DNA of 64,000 nt from Candidatus Obscuribacter sp. (GTDB lineage: Bacteria > Cyanobacteriota > Vampirovibrionia > Obscuribacterales > Obscuribacteraceae), in contig JADYXR010000030.1 in NCBI GenBank assembly GCA_021772095.1, positions 145,734 to 209,733 on the forward strand, read 5' to 3'. Both the position numbers and the translations under genes were made by a program. Within the stretch, counting starts at the first letter, position 1. Each line of letters starts with the position of its first letter. Below the pieces are notes generated by a model. That model was not told the origin of the DNA. It was given only the letters and a program-made list of their open reading frames with translations, and did not search any database. Positions 17,508-26,080 of the stretch are shown one piece after another.

Positions 17508-18716
17508 ATGGATGAGCTAGAGCAACTACGCGTGCTGGATTGGCAAATCCTTATTTGGATTCCTTTGTCGATCATAACCGCAATCGGTGTCAAGAAAAAT
17601 TGGCGAGAAATTTGGGATGTCGATCTGAGCACACGCGATCGCGGCGAGTTGCAGAAGATCAACGCGTACTTCGTACTGCCGCTCTCAGTGCTGTTTCACG
17701 AGTGCGGACATGCACTGGCCACGCTCTGGGCAAACGGAAAAGTTGCCGAATTCCATTTCGCGATTTGGTCCGGTTACGTAATTTCTCTTGGTGCGTTTAG
17801 TCCTGCTGAGAAACTGATCATTGACCTTGCGGGCACTGTGTTTCAGCTCGCCATGGTATTCGCGTTTCTGATTGCGGCGCTATTTGTCCGGTCACCAGCA
17901 GTAGTGGCACTGCTAGTTTATGCCGGGCTGACGGCCTATGGTATCGCGGTCGTCACTTACCCGCTGCTCGGATTGGTCGGCATGTACGGCGACTGGGTCC
18001 ACATCTACACCTCGCCACTGACCGACTGGTTGGTCGTAGTGGGAGTCATTCACGCCTTATTAGTCGTCGGATTTCTGTACCTTGTATATGGAACCAGACC
18101 GCGCCTCTGGTATTCCGGCAAGACTCGACCGAAGTGGCGGAAAGACTACCTGCAGGCGCTCGCTAATGTCGGCAAAGACCCGTCAGCCGTGAATTACCTG
18201 AGTCTGGCCTGGGACTATTATTTGATTGGTTTAGACAAGCTGGCCTGGAAAACGCTCGATATTGTCGAACAGAAAGATCCGAATCTGATGGAACGATATT
18301 TCCTGATCGCCAACTTGCGAAACAACAAAGAGGATACCGAGGGCGCAGTCGCCGCTTACGAAACCATTGTCGACTCACCGATCGCCCAGCCGATCACAAA
18401 AGTGCGCGCCTTGCTGTCGATCGGTCACAGCCTGACCTACAGAGTCGAGGACCCCAATGTCAGAAAAGGTAAAAAGCCTACAATTGAGGACTACAGCCAG
18501 CCTTTGACGGTTTATGACCAGGCTGCGGCGATGGAACCGGAGTTTGCTGACGCCCACTATTACAAGGCCACGATCCTTAATAAAGTTGGGCTTCACATTG
18601 AAGCCGAAAAAGAGTTGAAAGATTTACAAAGGAAAAAATGGCTAGACCCGGCGCTTTCCGACTTACATCTACTCGAATTGAAGGTTGCCAGGAAGTCCGA
18701 TAACCCGAAGCAATAA
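17508..18716 (+). CDS. M50-like membrane metalloprotease with TPR tail
   Basis: The N-terminal 210 residues contain about five hydrophobic segments and the zinc motif HECGH at about residues 64-68 (HExxH pattern) near a membrane segment, as in site-2/M50 intramembrane proteases and related M50-like proteins. The C-terminal 170 residues are helical TPR-like repeats (YLSLAWDYYLIGLDKLAWKTL, DAHYYKATILNKVGLHIEAEK). It starts 12 bp after tatC and is followed by a paralogue lacking the zinc ligands. A role in regulated proteolysis of a membrane substrate is possible; the substrate is unknown. Confidence 0.7.
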   Translation: MDELEQLRVLDWQILIWIPLSIITAIGVKKNWREIWDVDLSTRDRGELQKINAYFVLPLSVLFHECGHALATLWANGKVAEFHFAIWSGYVISLGAFSPAEKLIIDLAGTVFQLAMVFAFLIAALFVRSPAVVALLVYAGLTAYGIAVVTYPLLGLVGMYGDWVHIYTSPLTDWLVVVGVIHALLVVGFLYLVYGTRPRLWYSGKTRPKWRKDYLQALANVGKDPSAVNYLSLAWDYYLIGLDKLAWKTLDIVEQKDPNLMERYFLIANLRNNKEDTEGAVAAYETIVDSPIAQPITKVRALLSIGHSLTYRVEDPNVRKGKKPTIEDYSQPLTVYDQAAAMEPEFADAHYYKATILNKVGLHIEAEKELKDLQRKKWLDPALSDLHLLELKVARKSDNPKQ

Positions 18717-18797
18717 AATTCTCTCAGACTTGTCATGTTAGGGCTCAATATAATGTCAAGCTCAAACGGCAACCCGTACTATTGACAAGCTGGAATC

Positions 18798-20039
18798 ATG
18801 TTCCCAGACCCAAACAATCTATCTCTGTGGTGCATCTCGGGAGTTTCACTCCTGGTGGCACTCGACACCGCCGTCCGAATCTGGACAGAACGGCACCGCA
18901 TGTCGAAAGACGACCTCAATGACGAGGATCGCTCGCTAATCTGGCGCATCGTTCTCTTCCTGGTCTTTCCGGCGCTGACACTGCTCGAGTTGCGCAGCAC
19001 GATGGTTACTTGCGATTTGTTCGGCGGTCACATCCACGATTGGAAGTACGGCTTGTTGTGGTTCGAAGCAACACCGCAAGGTTTAAATCCAACTGAGCTG
19101 GTGCAATCTTTATTTTCAGGAGAAGTCGCTCAAGCGGTGCTTGTAGTCTGCCTCTTCGCCACCCTCCTTTTCCGCCCGCATCCGTTTCTCGCGACACTGA
19201 TCGGTTACTCCGCCTGCTTCACGCTCGGGCTCAACCTGGTTGTTGAACCGCTATTGGCGATCTCCGGTTTAGCCGGCAACAAATGGGATCTTGCCCTCAA
19301 GCAAGCAACACTGGAACAACAAGTGCCACTAATAGCGGTGCACGCTATTCTTGCCATCGTTTTCCTTTGCGCCATTCGCAACAGCCTGATCAGAATGTGG
19401 TTCTCCGATCTGACGCGCCCCGACGCCAGCGACCGTTTAAAAGCCGCTCTGTCAGACCACTCCACCAATCCTGAAAGTGCTCGCCTCACTTGCCGCCTGG
19501 GCTTGATGTATGACCGCGCCGGTCTCAGACGTCAGGCAAAACGACAACTCAAAAGTTTGAAGCGCGATTATCGCGAATCGATTTACACCGCTTTCCTCGA
19601 TGCCTTGATGTCGTACAAACGGCACAACTACAGCCTCGCCTGCAAACAGTTTCTGCGCGCTTCGGAATATCCGGAGATCGACGGCGAACTCAAAGCAAGC
19701 TTGCTTGCCGCGGCCGCGTGCGCATCGTTTGCCTCCGGTGACACCACTGGTGCATTGAATCTTTCAGAACGTGCCCTGGAATTCGACGACGGCTCGATGG
19801 TCGCGCGCATGGTCAAAGTCGACGCGTTTCTAAAACTCGGGCGCAAAGAACAAGCCGCCGAAGAAATCCTGGTCGCCATGCACTCCGGCATGCCGCTCGA
19901 TCTGGAGAACAAAGTTCCACTAGACATGGACAGAACTTTCGAATCAATCGTTTTAATCGAAGAAACCAAACGTGGTCGCCGTTTACTCGAGACTCTCAAC
20001 TCAGCAGAGCTGACGAGCCAGGCAAGCGGAACCAACTAA
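18798..20039 (+). CDS. Inactive paralogue of the M50-like TPR protein
   Basis: This 413-residue membrane protein has the same plan as its upstream neighbour: hydrophobic N-terminal half, then a linker with TRP before a TPR-like region (RMWFSDLTRPDASDRLKAAL against RLWYSGKTRPKWRKDYLQAL). At the place of HECGH it has LELRS: the Glu aligns but both His ligands are gone, so zinc proteolysis is not expected. It may be a pseudo-protease partner of the neighbour or an unrelated scaffold. It lies 81 bp downstream of it on the same strand. The paralogy was inferred by eye. Confidence 0.6.
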   Translation: MFPDPNNLSLWCISGVSLLVALDTAVRIWTERHRMSKDDLNDEDRSLIWRIVLFLVFPALTLLELRSTMVTCDLFGGHIHDWKYGLLWFEATPQGLNPTELVQSLFSGEVAQAVLVVCLFATLLFRPHPFLATLIGYSACFTLGLNLVVEPLLAISGLAGNKWDLALKQATLEQQVPLIAVHAILAIVFLCAIRNSLIRMWFSDLTRPDASDRLKAALSDHSTNPESARLTCRLGLMYDRAGLRRQAKRQLKSLKRDYRESIYTAFLDALMSYKRHNYSLACKQFLRASEYPEIDGELKASLLAAAACASFASGDTTGALNLSERALEFDDGSMVARMVKVDAFLKLGRKEQAAEEILVAMHSGMPLDLENKVPLDMDRTFESIVLIEETKRGRRLLETLNSAELTSQASGTN

Positions 20040-20330
20040 TGAGCAAAAACTAACCTCAAAATCGGCAGTAGCAGCCAGATCTTCGAAAACCGCTACAGTT
20101 AAGCAGGTATCCCGTTCAACCCCGGTCAATACGTAGGAACCCCATTTAGCCGCAGAATATCTACTGATTTTGCGCATTTTGCCCATTTTGCACTCTGGTT
20201 TATAGAACTATAATTCTCACGGCATCCTGTAAATCCGACCGAGTTGAACAAACGCCCCGAATCCAGTTTAAGTAGGCTACAAAGCCGACGAGAGCAGGTA
20301 TCGATGCACCCCAGATTATAAGCGTAGCCA

Positions 20331-23300
20331 ATGCTCAGTAAACTCACCTCCAACCTGAATATCAGAACGCGCTTGCTGCTGCTTTGTCTCGGCGTCGCTC
20401 TCCCGCTTCTCGCAATCGGTAGCTTCTCGATTTGGAAGCAATACGGATCCCTTAAAGATGAAGCGCATCGCGCCACAACTTTCCAGGCTGCAATCGCGGC
20501 ACGTACGCTGACGCATTGGACCGAAGCGCAGATCAAGACATTGACCGCACTGTCCAATCTCGGCCAGCTCAGAAAGTTCGACGCGGGCACATCCAAACCT
20601 ATATTTGTAACTGCACTGCAAGCACAACCGGACTGGGAAGAACTAATCCTTGTAAAGCCGGATGGAAAAACTCAGTTTGCAGTCAGTCAGGACGAAACGG
20701 TTGAATCCACTGCTGCGCCGCACCAGCACGTAGACACGGGCACGGCTTGCAACGATCAGACGTCGCTCAATCAAGTTTTAAAATCGAAAAAACCACTGTT
20801 GTCGAACTTCTGTCACTCACCATGGACAGGCAAGCCGGCACTACTGGTGATGGCACCAATAGTCGAAGCCGGCAAGGTAAAATCCATACTGGTGGCTACG
20901 ATCAAACCGGAATCGGTTTTCCGAGTGTTCCACGGTTTGACCAAAAACGGCGCCGTAATAACAGTAGTAGATAAGAATCGCAGAGTGGTAACACGCACTT
21001 TGCAGAACAATTACTGGCAAGGCAAAGACTTCTCAAACTCGGTCACAGTGAGAGCTGCGAACAAATCGAAGTCGGGCAGTTTGGAAGCAGTCGGTATCGC
21101 CGATCCAATCGCGCGGGCTTACGCTTTCGATCACGCTGCCAACGATTGGATCCTGATCGTCGGTGTGCCGAAAACAGAAATCTATGGAATCGCCCATGAC
21201 TGGCTGTATACGATGCTCACACTCGCCTGCCTGGCGATTGGAGTATCGGTCGGTTTAGCCTACGCAGTCACCTCTCACTTCACAAGAGTAATTCATTGTC
21301 TGGTCAAAGAATCCTTGTCAATCGGTAAGGGCGACTTCACAAAACGAGTGCACGTGCCTGCTCGCGATGAATTCGGCTTGCTTGCCCGCGCGTTCAATGA
21401 AATGGCCGACATGCTTTTGTTCGACAAAGAACACAAAGCCATGGTGCAGGGCATCTCGAATTCGATCAGACAGAGTTTGGACCTCGACGATATTCTCAAC
21501 ACAACCGTTCGTGAGCTTGGCAAACATCTGGAAGCCAGTCGTTGCTGCCTGGCGCTCTACGACACCCGCGGAACGAAGACATCCGCCGACGATGAACTCG
21601 TATTCGATTACGTTTGGTACAACAAAAAATTGAACGGCGCACCGCTGCAAAATCATTCTATATTGATCACCGAGCACAGCGTTCTCAAAACAATTCTGAA
21701 GCACGGCGGCATAATTTCTCTGGATGTTCTTGATGAATCCAAGGGTGTTCCGCTGTTCGAAAACGCAGACAGCTCGCCGCCTGACTGGAAATCAGTCAAG
21801 TCACTAATCGCTTGCCCGATCAGCACCAAAGACGGTCCGCTCGGAATGATTCTCGTACATCAATGCGACAGTCTTCGCGTCTGGACAGAGTCAGAACTCG
21901 GACTGGTCGAAGCAATCGCCGGACAAGTAACAATGGCGATGGAACACGGCAGATTGTTCGAGAGAACAAAACGCATGGCCGAGCAAGAAGTGCTGATCAA
22001 TCACATCGTTAAATCAGTGCGCAGCTCGCTTGACCTTGACACCATATTAAATACCGTCACTCGAGAACTACTTGGTGCACTCGGTGTCGAGCGCGTTCAA
22101 ATCGCTCAACCACGCTCCGAGAATCCACTGGTGATCACGCATGAATTCACCCTTGAAGGGCTGGAGTCTTGCGTCAATGCCACCATGTATCCGGACAACT
22201 TAGACTTCACACCGCAGATGTCTTCTGCTCGTTCACAGGGCACCAGGCGCAATACCGTACTTGGTATCAACCTCGATGGACTGATCGATGCCAGTGCCGA
22301 AGATGACCAAGAAATTCAGATCAAACCTATGACCGCCGTGGACCAATCCACGACCATGCGCGAAGCTCCGATTGCAGTCATTCACAATGTCGATAAGGAC
22401 AGTCGATGCTTGCCGTTCCAGGCGTTTATTCATAAAGTAGGATCGAAATCTCTGATTGCCGCACCGCTTTTGCATGAAAGCAGACTAGTTGGATTGCTGA
22501 TTGTGCATCAGTGCTCAAGCGATCGAGAATGGCAGCACATGGACGTTCAGCTAGTTACAGCAATCGCGGATCAATTGGCCATTGCGATTACTCACGCGCA
22601 TCTTTTCGCACAAGTTCGACATCAGGCGATCACCGATGGACTCACCAATCTGTACAATCACGTATACTTCAAGAACCGCTTGAAGGAAGAGCTGAAGCTC
22701 GCCGACAGAAAAGGCACTTCGTGTTCACTCGTGATGATCGACCTCGACAAATTGAAAATGATCAACGACAACTTCGGACACCCGGTCGGCGACCAGGCAA
22801 TCCGGAAGGTTGCAGAGATCCTCAAGACCATCCTGCGGAGCGGCGATACAGCAGCTCGCTACGGTGGCGAAGAATTCGCAGTCATTCTGCCTGAGACTTC
22901 ACTTCTTGAAGCAGCATTGATCGCAGATCGTTTATGCACACAGATTCGCAACGCGCATGTTCCAGGACTGGGACGCATCACAGCATCGCTCGGTGCGGCA
23001 ACCTATCCAAAACAAGCCATGAGCGCCGAAGAACTCGTTGAACGCGCAGACATAGCGTTGTACAAATCGAAGAACAGCGGGCGCGACCAGGCACAAATTT
23101 ACGAACCTGATGAGTCAGAAGCATTACCGAATTTCGACACACCGAAACAAGTGGAAGAATTCGAACCAATCAACACGATGGAAATCGTCGTCGACTACAT
23201 GAGCGGTCGCCCTGTGCAGCCCGGCGCCAAGAAAAAAGACGACTTGAATTTCGCCAGCCACGGCACGTTTTCTCTGCTTCCAGAGTCGACTTCAAACCGA

Positions 23301-23357
23301 AAACAATCACCTCCACAAGACTCCGACAAATCCGGTCGCGAAGATCTACATAGATAG
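20331..23357 (+). CDS. Membrane sensor diguanylate cyclase (Cache-HAMP-GAF-GAF-GGDEF)
   Basis: The 1008-residue protein has membrane segments near residues 13-35 and 288-312 bracketing a periplasmic Cache-like sensor, a HAMP segment (about 312-362), two GAF domains (about 380-530 and 565-765) and a GGDEF domain (about 770-925). The active-site loop is YGGEEF (about 843-848), and RSGD just before it is a proper RxxD inhibitory site, so synthesis of cyclic di-GMP with product inhibition is expected. No EAL domain is present. The last 80 residues are disordered. It probably shares a transcript with the HAD gene that starts 9 bp later. Confidence 0.9.
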   Translation: MLSKLTSNLNIRTRLLLLCLGVALPLLAIGSFSIWKQYGSLKDEAHRATTFQAAIAARTLTHWTEAQIKTLTALSNLGQLRKFDAGTSKPIFVTALQAQPDWEELILVKPDGKTQFAVSQDETVESTAAPHQHVDTGTACNDQTSLNQVLKSKKPLLSNFCHSPWTGKPALLVMAPIVEAGKVKSILVATIKPESVFRVFHGLTKNGAVITVVDKNRRVVTRTLQNNYWQGKDFSNSVTVRAANKSKSGSLEAVGIADPIARAYAFDHAANDWILIVGVPKTEIYGIAHDWLYTMLTLACLAIGVSVGLAYAVTSHFTRVIHCLVKESLSIGKGDFTKRVHVPARDEFGLLARAFNEMADMLLFDKEHKAMVQGISNSIRQSLDLDDILNTTVRELGKHLEASRCCLALYDTRGTKTSADDELVFDYVWYNKKLNGAPLQNHSILITEHSVLKTILKHGGIISLDVLDESKGVPLFENADSSPPDWKSVKSLIACPISTKDGPLGMILVHQCDSLRVWTESELGLVEAIAGQVTMAMEHGRLFERTKRMAEQEVLINHIVKSVRSSLDLDTILNTVTRELLGALGVERVQIAQPRSENPLVITHEFTLEGLESCVNATMYPDNLDFTPQMSSARSQGTRRNTVLGINLDGLIDASAEDDQEIQIKPMTAVDQSTTMREAPIAVIHNVDKDSRCLPFQAFIHKVGSKSLIAAPLLHESRLVGLLIVHQCSSDREWQHMDVQLVTAIADQLAIAITHAHLFAQVRHQAITDGLTNLYNHVYFKNRLKEELKLADRKGTSCSLVMIDLDKLKMINDNFGHPVGDQAIRKVAEILKTILRSGDTAARYGGEEFAVILPETSLLEAALIADRLCTQIRNAHVPGLGRITASLGAATYPKQAMSAEELVERADIALYKSKNSGRDQAQIYEPDESEALPNFDTPKQVEEFEPINTMEIVVDYMSGRPVQPGAKKKDDLNFASHGTFSLLPESTSNRKQSPPQDSDKSGREDLHR

Positions 23358-23365
23358 AGACGAAT

Positions 23366-24064
23366 GTGGAAAGACTAGTTCTGTTCGATATAGACGAAAC
23401 CATAACCGCCTCTGATGGTGCCGGTCGCCGTGCCATAGGGCGCGCGCTCAACGACATCTACGGTATCGACGCGAGCAAAATTACACTCAGCATGTCCGGA
23501 AAAACCGACCCGCAAATTCTCAGGGAGATTTTTAAAGCCGTCGAGAAAAACGACGAAGAGATTGATGAGATGCTGGGCCGCAAAGACGAGATGTTCAACA
23601 TCTATCTCGATTTGTTGGAAGAAGAACTAAAGAACGCGAAATATTTTATCGTGCACCAGGGCGTTGTCGAGCTACTGGAGAGCCTCTCCGCGCACTCCAA
23701 CGGATACCTGGGTTTGCTCACCGGCAACATCGAGCGTGGTGCTCGCTTGAAGCTCGAACAGTTTGGATTGAACAAATACTTTCCACTCGGCGCGTATGGC
23801 TCTGACCATGCCAGTCGCAACGAGTTACCTGCAATCGCGACGTTGAGAGCAAAAGAACATTTCAAAGTAGATTTCAGACCGGAACAAGTAGTCATCATCG
23901 GCGATAGCATCTATGACGTTCTCTGCGCGAAGGGCTACGGCGCCAGAAGCATCGCGGTAAACACCGGTAAAACTAGCAAGGCTGATCTGGAAGAACAGAA
24001 ACCTGATTATCTGTTTGCGAATCTAACCGATACGCATGCAGTGATTGAAGCGATCTTTGCGTAG
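23366..24064 (+). CDS. HAD-family phosphatase
   Basis: The 232-residue protein starts at GTG 23366 and carries the HAD nucleophile motif in LFDIDETITASDG (DxDxT), a helical cap, motif II in GLLTGN, and motif III/IV in VIIGDSIYDVLCAKGYGAR. These are Mg-dependent phosphatases such as phosphoglycolate or nucleotide phosphatases; the exact substrate cannot be told. It begins 9 bp after the diguanylate cyclase. Its last codons are repeated downstream in degenerate copies (24038-24185). Confidence 0.88.
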   Translation: MERLVLFDIDETITASDGAGRRAIGRALNDIYGIDASKITLSMSGKTDPQILREIFKAVEKNDEEIDEMLGRKDEMFNIYLDLLEEELKNAKYFIVHQGVVELLESLSAHSNGYLGLLTGNIERGARLKLEQFGLNKYFPLGAYGSDHASRNELPAIATLRAKEHFKVDFRPEQVVIIGDSIYDVLCAKGYGARSIAVNTGKTSKADLEEQKPDYLFANLTDTHAVIEAIFA

Positions 24065-24185
24065 TGATTTTGATATGCCGCAGTGATTGGGTCAAACTTC
24101 GCGCAGCGGTTCCAATACTCATGCAGTGATCAAGCCGACCTTCACGTGACAATTCCAAGACGCACTGATTGAAGCAATCTTCGCG
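24038..24185 (+). repeat. Four degenerate about 41-bp repeats of the HAD gene's 3' end
   Basis: A 24-nt core beginning GCAGTGATTG or a variant occurs at 24038-24061 (within the last codons of the HAD gene), 24080-24103, 24123-24146 and 24162-24185, with spacings of 42, 43 and 39 bp. Copies 1 and 4 differ at only a few bases. The array looks like tandem duplication of the gene end followed by decay. Confidence 0.6.
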
Positions 24186-24258
24186 ACGATACAAGATTTT
24201 GCGTAGTCGGCTACGTTGTAGTCGTTTTACAGCGAAGTCGCTCTATAGCGTAGTTATT

Positions 24259-25491
24259 TTAGTTAAACAGCTTGCTCAACCAATTCGAATTTCGACGATT
24301 GTTGTTCCGATCATTGCGATCACGGCGATCGTGGTGGTCATTACGATCGTATCGACGGTTTTGACCGTAGGAATCATAATAATTCCGATTGCCATATCTG
24401 CGATCGTAATCATTTCCACATTGATCTTGTCTTCCGCCGGAGTAGCGCTCGTAGCCATCACCACTATAATCGTACGATCGATCGTATCCGCGATCTGAGC
24501 GGTAAATTTGTTGACGTTGATATGGATTGCAATCGTTTCCATACCGATTTCTATCCAGTGCGGAAAGCAAAAACGGTGCGACAAATCGAGTCACAGTGCC
24601 AATCGTTTCGCCAAGGTTGAAACGTTTGCGCGGTTCCTCGCTTCGTTCGCTTCGTTCACCCCTATCGCTTCTATCGTTTCGATCTCGGTCTCTATCTCTA
24701 ACGCTACCGCGATCATCACGACTGCTACTTCTTCTTGAATCACTGTCCCGATCACGATCGCGATCACTGCTGTGATTTTCTTTCTTACGAGTTTTTCCAT
24801 CGGAACTGTCTTCGTGCGATCGTTTTTTCGGCGAATCACCATCTTTTGATTTGCGACTTTCGCTCGAACCGACTTCTTTGGATGAGTCTTTCTTATCGCT
24901 CTTCTTCTCTAAATTCCCGCCTTTCTTTTTCTCGTCCGGTTGCCGCTCCGATTTTTCTACTTCGCCGACAAGAAACGATTTGCCATTCATGCTCCGGCTC
25001 CATACATCGCCGTGAAAAGATGCCAGTCGGTCGTCCTGGTAGCGCTGTTGTTTAAAGCTCCCATCGCCCGAGCGCGATGCGCGCATCACGACTTGCTCGG
25101 CTTTCTGTTGATCCAAACCGTAGCAATGCAGCAATGTGCTGTCGCCGACTTTTTCGGTTTCCAATCTAAACTGACGCGTGGTGCCGTCTTTGTCCTTCAT
25201 CGAAAACTTCTCGACGCCACCATCCGCTAACTTGCCTAAGGCGTTGAGCCGAGCCGTCGCTGTGGTCGCTTTGCTTAGTTCCTCAACTGTTTTCGCAATC
25301 GCTTTATCATCGAGGTTACCGACGATTTTGCAATCGCATACCGCCGTCTGCCCTTTGCCGTCCTGGTGTTTCGCGTTAGCCTCCTTCCAATCATCTTTAT
25401 TGATTTGAACTTTAGGCACATCGCGTTCCCCGCCAGGAGTTTTATTCGGGGCATCGGCGGGTTTTGGAGGAGTGAAGGCTTTGTCGGACAT
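24259..25491 (-). CDS. SR-like disordered protein (410 aa)
   Basis: The N-terminal 180 residues form a globular part of unknown family (KVQINKDDWKEANAKHQDG, later LLHCYGLDQQKAEQVVMRAS). From about residue 190 the protein is extremely charged: a Lys/Ser stretch, then Arg/Asp/Ser repeats (DRDRDRD and RRSSSRDDR types), one hydrophobic segment (about residues 285-305, TRFVAPFLLSAL), and a Tyr/Arg/Asn/Gly-rich tail. Start ATG 25491 is preferred to an upstream in-frame start because the homologous-looking sequence begins at MSDKAFTPP. Such tails resemble RNA-binding or phase-separating proteins, but function is unknown. Confidence 0.65.
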   Translation of the reverse strand: MSDKAFTPPKPADAPNKTPGGERDVPKVQINKDDWKEANAKHQDGKGQTAVCDCKIVGNLDDKAIAKTVEELSKATTATARLNALGKLADGGVEKFSMKDKDGTTRQFRLETEKVGDSTLLHCYGLDQQKAEQVVMRASRSGDGSFKQQRYQDDRLASFHGDVWSRSMNGKSFLVGEVEKSERQPDEKKKGGNLEKKSDKKDSSKEVGSSESRKSKDGDSPKKRSHEDSSDGKTRKKENHSSDRDRDRDSDSRRSSSRDDRGSVRDRDRDRNDRSDRGERSERSEEPRKRFNLGETIGTVTRFVAPFLLSALDRNRYGNDCNPYQRQQIYRSDRGYDRSYDYSGDGYERYSGGRQDQCGNDYDRRYGNRNYYDSYGQNRRYDRNDHHDRRDRNDRNNNRRNSNWLSKLFN

Positions 25492-25612
25492 ACGGAGAAT
25501 AACCTCAGATTCGTGACCCCCTGAGAGTACCGAAAAAAGTCTGAACAAGGTCTGAACTGCTCTGCCGAAACTACGAAGGATGCCACAAATACACAGCTGC
25601 AGGCACTCGTTC

Positions 25613-25684
25613 GTCCACCCTGCCGTTCACGCTTGGTCCACTTGCATCCACGCTGGTCCACCCTTGCGTTCAAGTTTGGTCCAC
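25613..25684. repeat. Four GTCCAC hexamers spaced 20-23 bp
   Basis: GTCCAC starts at 25613, 25636, 25656 and 25679; three of the copies are preceded by G (GGTCCAC). Spacing near two helical turns would put the copies on one face of the DNA. They lie about 120-190 bp upstream of the SR-like gene, and could be regulator sites or a decayed tandem repeat of about 22 bp. Confidence 0.45.
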
Positions 25685-26037
25685 CGATTTCAAAAAACGC
25701 TGTGAAACGCAGTTTTAGAAATAAGGGAGCGCGCAGAATGACGGCTTCGCGAAAAATACCCGCGTTCCCTCTGCAGTGTTGAATATCTATTAGATATCCG
25801 CGCCACTACCGGTGGAGGCACTTAAGAACCCAAGATGCTAGCCAGTTCAGACTCCATTCGCTTGACAATAAAATTAGAGAACACTCATGAAACATAAATT
25901 GGAGGCGGCCGTCTCTGAGAGAGTAAGTGAAACACGAAACACGAATGGTATACGAAAAGGCGGTCTCTGGCTGTTCCCCCACAGTTTGATCGCCATCTGA
26001 AGGTTTACTTCCCGCGTCCGACACGCGAAAGTGCCAC

Positions 26038-26079
26038 CTAGAACGCCCTAAGCACTCCCCGTGCGAAGGGGCGTTCTAG
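26038..26079. terminator. Long stem-loop, possible bidirectional terminator
   Basis: CTAGAACGCCC (26038-26048) pairs exactly with GGGCGTTCTAG (26069-26079). Inside, GCAC (26052-26055) pairs with GTGC (26061-26064) around a TCCCC loop. Only a short T-tract follows (TTTG). It directly abuts the first possible start of the DUF218 gene at 26081, so it may also act as a leader structure. Confidence 0.5.
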
Positions 26080-26080
26080 T

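Larger units (their letters stand above)
25492..26080. other. Intergenic region with iterated GTCCAC and a long hairpin
   Basis: No gene is supported in this 589-bp region between divergent genes. It carries four GTCCAC hexamers at 20-23-bp spacing (25613-25684) and a long stem-loop (26038-26079), both listed separately. The part between (about 25700-26030) shows nothing recognisable. Confidence 0.5.
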
